64,000 bases of DNA, taken from positions 62,001 through 126,000 of the forward strand of contig NZ_FQWM01000009.1 in the NCBI RefSeq assembly GCF_900129685.1, read 5' to 3'. Shown in pieces: positions 1 through 9,010 of this stretch. Within the stretch, counting starts at the first letter, position 1. Every line of letters starts with the position of its first letter. The notes below the pieces were generated by a model. It was given only the letters and a program-made list of their open reading frames with translations. It ran no database searches and was not told the origin of the DNA. The stretch comes from Cognatishimia maritima. GTDB lineage: Bacteria > Pseudomonadota > Alphaproteobacteria > Rhodobacterales > Rhodobacteraceae. The translations under genes were made by a program, and so were the position numbers.

Positions 1-323
1 CCAATGCGCAGGGTGCCCGTCAGCGTGGCATGCACATTGTCGATCTCGTTTTGAAATTCATCGATGCGCGACAAGAGGCGGCGCGTGGCGGCAATAACTT
101 GCTCACCTTCCTCGGTCAAAGAGAAGCCGGCAGGGCCACGATTACACAAAATAAGGCCGATTCGCGTTTCCAGATCGGCGATATGTTTGGAGATCGTGGA
201 GCGGCCAATGTTCAGTTCAAGCTCTGAAGCCGCAAAGCCACCGCATTCAGTGACGGTCAGAAATATACGCAATAAACGTATGTCGATGTCGCTTAGAGAC
301 GATAAAACTGCGCGTTTGACCAA
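1..323 (-). CDS. LysR family transcriptional regulator, N-terminal part (runs off window start)
   Basis: Reading the minus strand from a TTG at 323 gives a typical LysR winged-helix N-terminus: 'DIRLLRIFLTV' opens helix 1, 'GRSTISKHIADLE' is the recognition helix, and 'GFSLTEEGEQV' is the wing that follows it. An AAGGAA ribosome-binding site lies about nine bases before the TTG. A second in-frame TTG upstream has no such site, and a TAA closes the frame beyond it. The effector domain lies outside the window, so the ligand cannot be inferred. It is divergent from the BCCT transporter at 531, which makes it a plausible regulator of that gene. No ATG is available in frame near this position. Confidence 0.8.
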   Translation of the reverse strand, partial: MVKRAVLSSLSDIDIRLLRIFLTVTECGGFAASELELNIGRSTISKHIADLETRIGLILCNRGPAGFSLTEEGEQVIAATRRLLSRIDEFQNEIDNVHATLTGTLRI

Positions 324-530
324 TTCTAGGTTTCCTTGGTGTGAAACCAATGGAGGGAATGTTGTTAATTATCAAACTTGAAACAGCAAGTAAAATCAAG
401 GGACCAACGTCTCTTGAGGTTTCGGACGCCTTAACAACATCGACGTTGGCTGAGTCAACGACATATCGCGGGCCTGGGGAGGTCGGGGCGATTGAATGCT
501 GGTCCGAAACAAAATGACAGTGAGGTATCT

Positions 531-2198
531 ATGTCTATTAAACCCCCATTAATGGACCTGCACATTGAAACCGCAGATAGCGGATTCTATGCCGGGTTCA
601 GTAAAAACGTTGCGGTGATTTCCAAGATCATCATTGCCACGCTTGTGATCTGGGCCGTCGTGTTCCCAGAGTCTGCTGGTCGGATCTTGAACACGATCAA
701 CGGGTTCATCTTGGCAAACACCGCCTATTGGTACATCTGGATCGTCGCTCTATTCGTGATCCTTTGTATCGTCCTCGCCCTTTGGCCTGCTGCCGGACGG
801 TTGAGATTGGGTGTCGAAGGAGATCGGCCAGAGTTCTCGAACTTCAGCTGGTTCTCGATGATGTTTGGTGCCGGTATCGGTGTCGGCATGCTGACCTGGG
901 CTGTTGCAGAACCGATGTATCACTTCGGCAACAACCCTGAAGTCATCCAGGGTATGGTCGAAGGGTCGTCCGCCGAAAACATCCGCAACGCTTACAAATG
1001 GTCCTTCCTGCACTGGGGCTTTGGCGCTTGGGCATGTTACGCGATTGCCGGTCTGGCGCTGGCATACTTCTGCTACCGTCGTGGTCTGCCACTGACCATG
1101 CGGTCGTCGCTGACTCCGTTGTTCGGTAAAGCTCTGTCTGGCCCTCTGGGTCACGTGATCGACATCGTTGCGGTTGTTGCAACCATTCTGGGTGTGGCGC
1201 AAACGCTGGGCTTTGGTGTGGAGCAGTTCGTTGCGGGTCTGACCCGGATCGGCGTTGGCGGTCTGACAAACGAAGCAGGCACGGCGAACACGATTGGTAT
1301 CGTGGTTGCGATCCTTGCGATCATGGCAGCGTCCACTGCGTCGGCGCTGTCTGGTGTTGGTAAAGGCATCAAGTGGCTGTCCAACCTGAACATGGGTCTG
1401 TCGATCTTCCTACTGTCCTTCTTCCTGCTGTTCGGCTCGACCTTCTTTGGTCTGCAGGCGCTGGTTGTCGGCATCTGGGACTACATCATCGCACTGCCTG
1501 ACCTGTTGTTCCGCGTCTGGCGCACTGATGGTGTTGAAGGCTCTGTCGCAACCAAGCTGGAAGGCTGGCAGGGTGCGTGGTCTGTGTTCTACTGGGCATG
1601 GTGGGTGGCCTTTGCGCCATTCGTGGGCCTTTTCTTGGCACGTATCTCCAAAGGTCGCACCATCCGTGAGTTCGTTCTTGGCGCGATGATCGTTCCTTCC
1701 ATCATGTGTTTCGTTTGGTTCACATGGGCCGGTGGTACGGCCATCGATCTGGAACTGAACGGCGGCGCAAACGGTAGCATCGCCGGTGCACCGGACGGCG
1801 ACAAGATCTTTGCGATGATCCAATTCATGCTGAGCGATGCGCTAAGCTGGATCATGTCTGTGATCATCGTTGTCCTGCTGATGACCTATCTGGTCACAAC
1901 GGCTGACTCTGCGGTTCTGATCGTGAACACCATCAACGCGGCAGGTGACGAAGGCCCGAAAGCACGTCCACATATCTACTTCTGGGGTATTGCCCTGGGT
2001 GCGGTTGTGGCAGCGCTGCTGATTGCGGGCGGTCACAAGGCCATTACCACCGCGATGGTGATCGGGGCCTTCCCGTTCTCGGTTGTGATGGTGTTGCAAT
2101 GTTTCGCACTGGTCAAAGCCATTTGGAACGACGGCAAACGGGAACAGGCGGGCGTTGCGTCCACTGCACCTGAAAGCGTCGGCGCTCCGGCGGAATAA
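531..2198 (+). CDS. BCCT family betaine/carnitine/choline-type transporter
   Basis: A 555-residue integral membrane protein of the betaine-choline-carnitine transporter family, which imports quaternary ammonium or sulfonium compounds driven by Na+ or H+. About twelve hydrophobic segments are visible. The family signatures are the 'FSMMFGAGIGVGMLTWAVAEP' neighbourhood (about residues 108-128), 'HWGFGAWACYAIAGL', and the tryptophan-rich 'FYWAWWVAFAPFVGLFLARIS' helix that forms the aromatic substrate cage. The start is set at ATG 531 because GAGG sits six bases upstream; an in-frame TTG at 492 adds thirteen residues without a good ribosome-binding site. A strong terminator follows. The substrate cannot be told from sequence alone; glycine betaine or a DMSP-like osmolyte would fit a marine organism (inference). 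Confidence 0.93.
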   Translation: MSIKPPLMDLHIETADSGFYAGFSKNVAVISKIIIATLVIWAVVFPESAGRILNTINGFILANTAYWYIWIVALFVILCIVLALWPAAGRLRLGVEGDRPEFSNFSWFSMMFGAGIGVGMLTWAVAEPMYHFGNNPEVIQGMVEGSSAENIRNAYKWSFLHWGFGAWACYAIAGLALAYFCYRRGLPLTMRSSLTPLFGKALSGPLGHVIDIVAVVATILGVAQTLGFGVEQFVAGLTRIGVGGLTNEAGTANTIGIVVAILAIMAASTASALSGVGKGIKWLSNLNMGLSIFLLSFFLLFGSTFFGLQALVVGIWDYIIALPDLLFRVWRTDGVEGSVATKLEGWQGAWSVFYWAWWVAFAPFVGLFLARISKGRTIREFVLGAMIVPSIMCFVWFTWAGGTAIDLELNGGANGSIAGAPDGDKIFAMIQFMLSDALSWIMSVIIVVLLMTYLVTTADSAVLIVNTINAAGDEGPKARPHIYFWGIALGAVVAALLIAGGHKAITTAMVIGAFPFSVVMVLQCFALVKAIWNDGKREQAGVASTAPESVGAPAE

Positions 2199-2223
2199 GC
2201 TGACCCAAAGCAAAGTATGAAAG

Positions 2224-2249
2224 CCGGGCGTTCTGCGCCCGGTTTTTTT
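2224..2249 (+). terminator. Rho-independent terminator after the BCCT gene
   Basis: A 7-bp perfect stem (CCGGGCG 2224-2230 with CGCCCGG 2236-2242), a five-base loop and a run of seven T directly after. It lies 26 bases past the BCCT stop codon. Confidence 0.92.
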
Positions 2250-2297
2250 GTGGGGAAATGATTTCGAGTTTTGGCGGAACTGGCCTAGGTTTGTGCC

Positions 2298-3392
2298 ATG
2301 GGGTCTGATCCGAATAATAAAGACGACGATTATGACGACGGCGTTCTGCCGCCGTCTGTTTATGATGCCGAAGAAACCCCCGAGGAAGACCTGTGGTTTC
2401 TGCCCGGACCGCCCGAGGATTTTGCCCCCGGTGAAAGCCCCCTGATTTTTGCCCGCCAGAAACCGCCGCCCGCAGTCACCGATTGGGACCGCGCAGAGCG
2501 TGCCGAGTACAAAGCGCTGGTTGCCGCCGCTGAGGCCGTGGCGCGCTATGGCGCACGGCTGGCGGCTTTGCCCTCGGATGTGGTGGAACGGATTGCCCTG
2601 CAAAGCGTCGCGGCCATTCTGCGCAGCGAGGGGGTTTGGGTGAAGCCGGAACAGATCGCGCTTTTTCGGGCGCTTCGGATCAGCTCCCAAGAAGAAACCC
2701 GCGATCTGGAACGCGCCTCTTGGGCGGTGCGGCGTTTGATTGGCATGCGCCATGGCCAGCCGATGGACGACGGGCTGCGCGCCTTTTTAGGACGCCAGAA
2801 AGTGGCGCAGATGCAAGAGCTGCCCAATGATGATCGCGCTTTGGGCGAAGAATTGGATCACGCGGGCGAGGACTGGGTGCGGCTGATGCAGCCGATGGGC
2901 GGCTTGCACCCTTTGACCCGTGCAGCCTGCGGGCTGTTTCTGTGGCGAAGGATGCAGATCACCGCGCCCGATGAAGCGCTGGAGCCGATGGCGGCGGCAG
3001 TGTTGATCGGGGCAGGGGGGCAGGCGCCGTTTCTGCCGATGCCCGAAGGCATGGCGGCGTTACACATGCGTGCCTCAACGCCCGAAGATGCGGTGCGGTC
3101 CTTCTACCGCGCGGCCGAACAAGGGGCCTTGGCCGCCCTGTTGGAAGTTGAACGTTTGCTGACTTGGCGCGCGCGGGCAAAGGAGGCGACAGCGGACCTG
3201 TCGGGACGCACCCCGCCCAGTTTGGTTGAGACCGCCCTGCGCTTTCCAGTGTTCTCGGCAGAACTGGCGGCGCGGCTGGCCAATTGCGCGCCGATGTCGG
3301 CGCGGCGCAACCTGAAACTCTTTGAAGAGCGCGGGTTGCTTAGGGAGGTCACGGGCCAACAACGCTATCGGTTTTGGACGGCGCTGCTTTAG
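2298..3392 (+). CDS. Helix-turn-helix protein of the DUF1612/HTH_13 type (putative)
   Basis: A 364-residue cytoplasmic protein with an acidic, low-complexity N-terminus (D-rich, residues 1-40), a helical middle and a C-terminal winged-helix-like tail: 'FSAELAARLANCAPMSARRNLKLFEERGLL' followed by 'TGQQRYRFWTALL'. That tail, and the 'VERIALQSVAAILRSEGVWV' segment, recall the rhizobial RHE_PE00001-like DUF1612 proteins with HTH_13, which are found on chromosomes and plasmids of alphaproteobacteria. I assign the family by resemblance only. No enzymatic motif is visible. It stands alone between a terminator and the EF-G-like gene, with a very GC-rich reading frame matching its neighbours. DNA binding is inferred from the tail; the target is unknown. 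Confidence 0.55.
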   Translation: MGSDPNNKDDDYDDGVLPPSVYDAEETPEEDLWFLPGPPEDFAPGESPLIFARQKPPPAVTDWDRAERAEYKALVAAAEAVARYGARLAALPSDVVERIALQSVAAILRSEGVWVKPEQIALFRALRISSQEETRDLERASWAVRRLIGMRHGQPMDDGLRAFLGRQKVAQMQELPNDDRALGEELDHAGEDWVRLMQPMGGLHPLTRAACGLFLWRRMQITAPDEALEPMAAAVLIGAGGQAPFLPMPEGMAALHMRASTPEDAVRSFYRAAEQGALAALLEVERLLTWRARAKEATADLSGRTPPSLVETALRFPVFSAELAARLANCAPMSARRNLKLFEERGLLREVTGQQRYRFWTALL

Positions 3393-3574
3393 GCCTGCTT
3401 TGCAGGTGACTTGACGGATGGGGATTCCTGTCCAACAATTGACTTAAGACGACTCTCCGCCAACGCGACGCGATAGGCCGCGCAGGATTGGTCGTTGATC
3501 TCAGAGGCAGGGCGTAGACGCGGGCAAGCGCATGGTTCCATTCGGGCGGGTCAAACCGCTGGGGAGGGACAAGA

Positions 3575-5479
3575 ATGCGCGTCGTTACGATTATCGGGCC
3601 GTCACAATCGGGGAAAACCACCCTGGCAAAGGCATTGGCGTCACTAGAGGGGCCAGCCGGAAAGCCAATGACTGTTGCGGGGGTGGGCACAGCCACCCCT
3701 TTTTGTTTTTTGAATGAAGATTGGGCCGTCATCGACATGGATGGCGGCACCGAGAATCTGTCGCACGCAGGTCCCACGGTGGCCGCAGCGGATGCTGCTG
3801 TCCTCTGCGTGTCGGCAGATGCAGACGCGGCGGATCTCGTTGCACCTTATATGCGCCTGTTAGAAGAGTCAGATGTCCCCAGCATCATCTTCGTCAATAA
3901 GGTGGATGCGGCACAAAGCCGGATCAGCGAGATCGCCGCGGCCCTGCAGACCTATTGCAATCACCACATCGTTTTGCGGCAGGTGCCGCTGCGGGAGAGT
4001 GGTGAAATTGTTGGCGCGGTTGATCTGATCTCTGAACGTGCGTGGCGCTATCAAGAAGGGCAGCGGTCTGCTTTGGCGGAAATCCCGCCCGAGGCGCTGG
4101 ATCGCGAGGCCGAGGCTCGCACAGAGTTGCTGGAGACACTCGCGGATTTTGACGACGCGTTGTTGGAGCAGCTGATCGAAGACAAGCAGCCCTTGCCCGA
4201 TGATATTTACGAGATTGCTACCCAGACCCTACAGCACCATGATCTTGTGCCCACGTTGCTGGGCGCGGCGGAACACGGCAACGGGGTTTTGCGGCTGATG
4301 AAATCTTTGCGCCACGAAGCGCCGGCGGTTTCTGTTGCCCGCGCGCGGCTTTCTAAAGGCGAACAAGCCGTGGCGGTTGGCGTATTGGCGGATCAGGTGA
4401 AACATCTGGGCAAGGCAGTCCTGCTGCGCGCCTTGGCGGGGCCGCTTGCCGTTGGCAGCAAGGTGGGTGGCGAGACGCTAGGTGGGCTGACAGATTTGGC
4501 CGGGGGCGGGGATCAGGTGCCCGAGGGTGGTTTGGGCCTGGCGGTGAAATCCGATCAATTGGCCTTGGGCTTTAGCTATTCAAAAGACACGCGCTTGGTC
4601 TTGCCCGGGTGGGCCGACGCTCATACGCCACGGTATCGCCGGGTGATTGCCCCGACCCATGAACGCGATGAGGCGCGGCTGTCAGGGGCGCTTGAGCGGC
4701 TGCAAGAGATCGACCCGGCCATGCGGGTTGAGGTTGATGCCAGCAGCGGCAACGCAGTGCTTGCGGCACAGGGCCCTTTGCATATGAAGAGACTTCAAGG
4801 CGCGTTGAAAGACCTCTTTGGCATTGCAGTTGATGAGTCTCCTGTGCCGCCCGCGCTGCGCGAAACTGTGCTGCGGCAGGTCAATTTCTCCCACCGACAT
4901 CGCAAGCAATCCGGTGGTGCCGGGCAGTTCGCGGATGTGCAGATCCGGCTCCAGCCCCGATCGCGGGGCGCGGGCTTTGAATTTGATGACACCGTCAAGG
5001 GCGGCACCGTGCCCAAAACCTACATTCCCTCTGTCCAAGCCGGTGCGATTGAGGCGCTGGAAGTCGGACCCAATGGCTACCCGGTGGTCGACGTTGCGGT
5101 CACTTTGCAGGACGGCAAACACCATGCCGTCGACAGTTCAGATTTTGCCTTCCGCATGGCCGGGAAAGCGGCGGTGCGCGCCGCTGTTGTCGAGGCCGGG
5201 ACGGTTGTTTTGCAACCGATTATGAAGGTGCGCATTCACGTGCCTTCGGTGATTTCAGGCAGTTTGGTTCCGGTCGTCACCGGGTTGAAGGGGCAAATCC
5301 TTGGCTTTGAAGCGCATGAGTTCGCGGCAGGCTGGGATGTCTTTGAGGCGCTTTTGCCGATGGCGGCGCAGGACGAGTTGCATAATGCTTTGGCCTCTGC
5401 TGCGCGCGGGACAGGGTGGTTTGATACAAAGTTCGATCATTACACTGAAGTCTACGAAAGGGGCGCGGTTTTCGCATAG
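3575..5479 (+). CDS. EF-G-like translational GTPase paralogue with altered switch II
   Basis: A 634-residue protein, shorter than canonical EF-G (about 690). A P-loop (GPSQSGKT, residues 8-15) and the guanine-specificity motif NKVD (108-111) show an intact nucleotide pocket. The C-terminal half has the EF-G domain IV/V pattern ('FSHRHRKQSGGAGQFADVQI', 'GYPVVDVAVTLQDGKHHAVDSSDFAFRMAGKAA', 'LEPIMKV'-like 'LQPIMKVRIHVP'). Where EF-G has switch I and the DTPGH motif carrying the catalytic histidine, this protein has a short loop and DMDGG (54-58). It probably belongs to the secondary EF-G-like group rather than being the essential elongation factor. A strong GGGGAGGG ribosome-binding site supports ATG 3575. 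Ribosome action is expected from the fold, but GTP hydrolysis is uncertain. Confidence 0.85.
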   Translation: MRVVTIIGPSQSGKTTLAKALASLEGPAGKPMTVAGVGTATPFCFLNEDWAVIDMDGGTENLSHAGPTVAAADAAVLCVSADADAADLVAPYMRLLEESDVPSIIFVNKVDAAQSRISEIAAALQTYCNHHIVLRQVPLRESGEIVGAVDLISERAWRYQEGQRSALAEIPPEALDREAEARTELLETLADFDDALLEQLIEDKQPLPDDIYEIATQTLQHHDLVPTLLGAAEHGNGVLRLMKSLRHEAPAVSVARARLSKGEQAVAVGVLADQVKHLGKAVLLRALAGPLAVGSKVGGETLGGLTDLAGGGDQVPEGGLGLAVKSDQLALGFSYSKDTRLVLPGWADAHTPRYRRVIAPTHERDEARLSGALERLQEIDPAMRVEVDASSGNAVLAAQGPLHMKRLQGALKDLFGIAVDESPVPPALRETVLRQVNFSHRHRKQSGGAGQFADVQIRLQPRSRGAGFEFDDTVKGGTVPKTYIPSVQAGAIEALEVGPNGYPVVDVAVTLQDGKHHAVDSSDFAFRMAGKAAVRAAVVEAGTVVLQPIMKVRIHVPSVISGSLVPVVTGLKGQILGFEAHEFAAGWDVFEALLPMAAQDELHNALASAARGTGWFDTKFDHYTEVYERGAVFA

Positions 5480-5543
5480 TTGGGCCTGCGCCCAAACAAA
5501 CGAAACGACCGTCATTAGTTTTAATAAAGGAGCGACTTGGAAC

Positions 5544-5915
5544 ATGTCTTATATTGATGGATTTATCGCGGCGGTCCCGAATGACCAGAAGGACGCCTAC
5601 AAGAAATATGCACAAAAAATCTGGCCTATCTTTCAGCAGAACGGCGCGGTGGCCATGTGGGAGTGCTGGGGAGATGATGTGCCCGAGGGCGAAGTGACCT
5701 CTTTTTCAATGTCCGTAAAAGCCAAAGACGATGAAACCGTCGTATTTGCCTGGACGGTTTGGCCTGACAAGGAAACCCGTGATGCGGGCTGGGCAAAACT
5801 GGGAGAGGAAGGAGAGATTCAAAATACCTTGATGGTAATGCCTTTTGACGGCAAGCGCATGATTTATGGAGGCTTTGCGCCGATGCTGCAATGCGGCACG
5901 ATGCCAAACACCTAG
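5544..5915 (+). CDS. DUF1428 (YbaA-like) protein
   Basis: A 123-residue cytosolic protein opening with 'MSYIDGFIAAVPNDQKDAYKKYA' and containing the family-typical 'GAVAMWECWGDDVPEGEVTSF' and 'MPFDGKRMIYGGFAPML' blocks, which identify DUF1428. Members form a small dimeric alpha+beta (ferredoxin-like) barrel; no reaction is established. ATG 5544 is preceded by AAAGGAG at a suitable distance. It lies 28 bases upstream of a VOC-fold gene on the same strand, so the two are probably co-transcribed and may act on stress or small toxic molecules (inference). Confidence 0.9.
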   Translation: MSYIDGFIAAVPNDQKDAYKKYAQKIWPIFQQNGAVAMWECWGDDVPEGEVTSFSMSVKAKDDETVVFAWTVWPDKETRDAGWAKLGEEGEIQNTLMVMPFDGKRMIYGGFAPMLQCGTMPNT

Positions 5916-5943
5916 CGCGCTAGGCTGACATTCAACGCGGGGA

Positions 5944-6426
5944 ATGGGCATGCCGAAGGGGCGCATTTGCTTGATGCTGAACAAGGACGCCGAAGCGGCG
6001 GCGCGGTTTTATGCGGGCCTTTTCCCTGACAGTTTTGTTGAAACCGTTCAGACCGCGCCAAGCGATTATCCGTCGGGCAAGGCAGGCGATGTGCTGACCG
6101 TGGAATTCACGGTGCTGGGTATCCCCTGCATTGGCGTCAATGGTGGGGCGCATTTTCAGCACGGCGAAGCCTTTTCCTTTCAGGTCATCACCAAAGATCA
6201 GCAGGAAACAGATCACTATTGGGAGGCCATTGTTCAAAATGGCGGCCAAGAAAGTGTCTGTGGCTGGTGCAAAGACAAGTGGGGCGTTTCTTGGCAAATC
6301 ACGCCGCAAGCCTTGAACGATGCTATGGCTGCGGGTGGGGAGGAAGCCAAGCGGGCCTTTGATGCGATGCTGGAAATGGGCAAGATCGACATTGCCGCCA
6401 TCGAAGCCGCACATCGAGGCGACTGA
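5944..6426 (+). CDS. VOC superfamily protein, PhnB-like (3-demethylubiquinone methyltransferase-like fold)
   Basis: A 160-residue protein with a PhnB-type vicinal-oxygen-chelate fold: 'MLNKDAEAAARFYAGLFPDS' is the first beta-alpha unit, 'VEFTVLGIPCIGVNGG' and 'HFQHGEAFSFQVITKDQQETDHYWEAIVQNGG' follow, and 'CGWCKDKWGVSWQITP' is the characteristic second-half motif. The family has diverse or unknown functions and is often misnamed as a methyltransferase; no SAM motif is present. An alternative start at ATG 5950 has better spacing to the GGGGAA ahead of it. It follows the DUF1428 gene closely and is separated by about 200 bases from icd. Confidence 0.85.
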   Translation: MGMPKGRICLMLNKDAEAAARFYAGLFPDSFVETVQTAPSDYPSGKAGDVLTVEFTVLGIPCIGVNGGAHFQHGEAFSFQVITKDQQETDHYWEAIVQNGGQESVCGWCKDKWGVSWQITPQALNDAMAAGGEEAKRAFDAMLEMGKIDIAAIEAAHRGD

Positions 6427-6625
6427 CCTTCATTGCCGCAGGTGCGAAGTGCGCATTGATTGCTGCGGCGACCTGATCTAAAAGGGCGGCAATCGAGTCC
6501 CTTTGTGCCCTTGCGGCGACAGCTTGACGCAAGGTTGAGGGGCTAAAAGACCCCAGAACGTGCGAATCTGGCAAAGATGCCAAGCTTCGCAAACCCATCC
6601 AGGAACGGTGAAAGGCGAAAATTTC

Positions 6626-8842
6626 ATGACCGACACATCGAAACCAGACGTATTGTATACAATTGTAGACGAAGCGCCGGAGTTGGCCTCCGCGTCTCTT
6701 TTGCCGATCGTGCGCGCCTTTGCGGCGGCGGCTGATCTGGACGTTGGCACCAAGGACATTTCCTTGGCAGGCCGCATCATTTCGACCTTCCCAGAGGTGC
6801 TGACCGAAGAACAACGCCAGTCAGATGATCTGGCGGCTTTGGGTGTGCTGGTGAAAACACCAGAGGCCAATGTGATCAAACTGCCAAACATCTCTGCTTC
6901 TGTGCCGCAGTTGGTGGCTGCGATCAAAGAACTGCAAGCCAAAGGCTATGCGCTGCCAGACTACCCGGAAGCACCCGCAAGCGACGAAGAAAAAGCCATC
7001 CGCGCGCGTTATGACAGCATCAAGGGGTCTGCCGTGAACCCGGTCCTGCGCGAGGGCAACTCTGACCGTCGCGCGGCGAAAGCTGTGAAAAACTACGCGC
7101 AGAACAACCCGCATTCCATGGGCACCTGGTCCGCTGACAGCAAAACCAAAGTCAGCTCTATGCCAGCCGATGACTTTTACGCCAACGAGGTTTCTGCAAC
7201 CATCACTGCGGCGCAGGCGGGTGATGCGAAGATCGAATTTGTGGGCGCAGATGGCGCGGTCACTGTTTTGAAAGAGGCATGGCCTTTGGCAGAGGGCACC
7301 GTGGCGGACGCGACATTCATGTCTGCGAAATCGCTGGCTGCCTTCCTTGCAGAGGCGATTGAAGACACCAAAGCCGATGGCACCATGTTCAGCCTGCACA
7401 TGAAGGCGACCATGATGAAGGTCTCTGACCCGATTATCTTTGGTCACGCAGTCAAGGCATGGTTGGGCCCAGTTTGGGACACATACGGTGACGCGATCAA
7501 AGCGGCCGGTGGGTCTCCGAATGCCGGTCTGGGTGACGTTCTGGCGGCGATTGACACGATGGCCAACGCGGCAGAGATCAAAGCAGAGATCGCAGCGCTG
7601 GACCGTCCGTCGATGTATATGGTCGACAGCGACAAAGGCATCACCAACCTGCACGTGCCATCCGATGTGATCATCGATGCCTCGATGCCTGCGGTGATCC
7701 GCGCCGGCGGCAAGGGCTGGGATGAAAACGGCACCAAGGGCGACACCAACTGCGTGATCCCGGACCGCTGCTATTCCACCGTCTATGACGAAACCATCAA
7801 CTTCTTCAAAGAAAACGGCGCGCTGGATGTGACCACCGCGGGCGCTGTGGCCAACGTGGGCCTGATGGCGCAAAAGGCCGAGGAATACGGCTCTCACCCC
7901 ACCACTTTCGAAGCACAGGCAGACGGTGTGATCCGCATTGTTCTGGCCAATGGCGAGACCCTGCACAGCCACAGCGTTGAGGCGGGTGATATCTGGCGGT
8001 CCTGCACCGCGAAGAAAGCACCGATTGAGAACTGGATCGAACTGGCGATGGATCGTCAGCGTCTGACCGGCTCTGAAGCGATCTTCTGGCTGGACGCAAA
8101 CCGCGCCCATGACGCGCAGCTGATTGCCTATGTCACACCGGCGCTTGAGGCGGCGGGCGTGGCTGATAAATTCCAGATCATGGCCCCACGTGAAGCGACG
8201 GCGCAGACCCTGAAAACCATCACCTCTGGCAAAGACAGCATCGCCATTACCGGTAACGTGCTGCGCGACTATCTGACCGACCTGTTCCCAATTCTGGAAC
8301 TGGGCACCTCGGCCAAAATGCTGTCGATTGTGAAGCTGATGAACGGCGGCGGTCTGTTTGAAACCGGTGCCGGTGGTTCTGCGCCGAAACACGTTCAGCA
8401 GCTGATGGAAGAAAACCACCTGCGGTGGGACTCCATGGGTGAATTCTGTGCACTGGGTGAAAGCCTGAACTTCCTTGCGGATAGCCAAGGCAATGCGAAA
8501 GCGGGCATTCTGGGCCGCGCTGCCGAGGAAGCGACGCAGGGCATCCTGGACAACAACAAGTCGCCATCCCGTAAAGTTGGTGAGCCTGACAACCGCGACA
8601 GCCACTACTGGTTTGCGCGCTACTGGGCCGAGGCGCTGGCGCGCCAGACCGAGGATGCGGAGCTGGCAACCCACTTCGAACCCATCGCCGAGGCGCTGGC
8701 GGCCAATGAAGCCAAGATCGTGGCCGAGCTGGTGGCGGTGCAAGGCAAGCCGGTTGATCTGGGCGGGTACTTCAAAACCGATCCAGCCAAGACCGCAGCC
8801 GTGATGCGCCCATCCGCGACCTTGAACGAGATCATCGGCTAA
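6626..8842 (+). CDS. icd: Monomeric NADP-dependent isocitrate dehydrogenase
   Basis: A 738-residue protein of the large monomeric isocitrate dehydrogenase family, which converts isocitrate and NADP+ to 2-oxoglutarate, CO2 and NADPH in the cytosolic citrate cycle. Recognisable segments include '[15 protein letters not shown]', the 'KNNPHSMG'-type '[17 protein letters not shown]', '[22 protein letters not shown]'-type residues and '[17 protein letters not shown]'. Length matches the family (about 740), with no sign of interruption. ATG 6626 is chosen because AAAGG lies about ten bases upstream and the protein then begins like other members; the frame is open to 6560 but lacks a site there. It is followed by a strong terminator, so it is probably transcribed alone. 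Confidence 0.97.
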   Translation: MTDTSKPDVLYTIVDEAPELASASLLPIVRAFAAAADLDVGTKDISLAGRIISTFPEVLTEEQRQSDDLAALGVLVKTPEANVIKLPNISASVPQLVAAIKELQAKGYALPDYPEAPASDEEKAIRARYDSIKGSAVNPVLREGNSDRRAAKAVKNYAQNNPHSMGTWSADSKTKVSSMPADDFYANEVSATITAAQAGDAKIEFVGADGAVTVLKEAWPLAEGTVADATFMSAKSLAAFLAEAIEDTKADGTMFSLHMKATMMKVSDPIIFGHAVKAWLGPVWDTYGDAIKAAGGSPNAGLGDVLAAIDTMANAAEIKAEIAALDRPSMYMVDSDKGITNLHVPSDVIIDASMPAVIRAGGKGWDENGTKGDTNCVIPDRCYSTVYDETINFFKENGALDVTTAGAVANVGLMAQKAEEYGSHPTTFEAQADGVIRIVLANGETLHSHSVEAGDIWRSCTAKKAPIENWIELAMDRQRLTGSEAIFWLDANRAHDAQLIAYVTPALEAAGVADKFQIMAPREATAQTLKTITSGKDSIAITGNVLRDYLTDLFPILELGTSAKMLSIVKLMNGGGLFETGAGGSAPKHVQQLMEENHLRWDSMGEFCALGESLNFLADSQGNAKAGILGRAAEEATQGILDNNKSPSRKVGEPDNRDSHYWFARYWAEALARQTEDAELATHFEPIAEALAANEAKIVAELVAVQGKPVDLGGYFKTDPAKTAAVMRPSATLNEIIG

Positions 8843-8868
8843 GCCGGTTTCAACATGAACAATGCAGG

Positions 8869-8900
8869 GCGCTCCATGTGCGAACATGGGGCGCTTTTTT
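8869..8900 (+). terminator. Rho-independent terminator after icd
   Basis: An 11-bp stem with one G:T pair (8869-8879 with 8884-8894), a four-base loop and six T (8895-8900). It begins 27 bases after the icd stop. Confidence 0.93.
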
Positions 8901-8950
8901 GTTGGAAGGCGCCCTCCGTAAGACTGGGTATGCGACCTTTCGCGTCTTGA

Positions 8951-8994
8951 TTGGTATCGCGAAATGCATGTATTGGTAAAAAAGTTATACCAAT
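8951..8994. promoter_or_regulatory. Candidate GntR-type operator cluster ahead of dld
   Basis: ATTGGTA (8972-8978) and TACCAAT (8988-8994) form a perfect 7-bp inverted repeat, and a third half-site TTGGTAT lies at 8951-8957. TTGGT/ACCAA half-sites are typical of FCD-type GntR regulators such as PdhR and LldR, which respond to pyruvate or lactate, although those usually have a shorter spacer. The position directly before a D-lactate dehydrogenase gene fits. The regulator gene is not in this window. Confidence 0.45.
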
Positions 8995-9010
8995 TTCACG
9001 TGGTGCGCAG

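Noticed and set aside
1842-2753. A 303-codon minus-strand frame spanning the BCCT terminator
   Set aside because: It crosses a clear rho-independent terminator and two opposing genes, so it cannot be a real gene.
6427-6625. Possible small minus-strand gene between VOC and icd genes
   Set aside because: A helical-looking stretch exists ('RDSIAALLDQVAAAINAHF') but has no start or ribosome-binding site and overlaps icd's leader.
6821-8887. A 688-codon open frame antisense to icd
   Set aside because: It is a by-product of strong GC3 bias in icd. The amino-acid make-up is His/Arg/Cys-rich with no recognisable domain, and icd is unquestionable.
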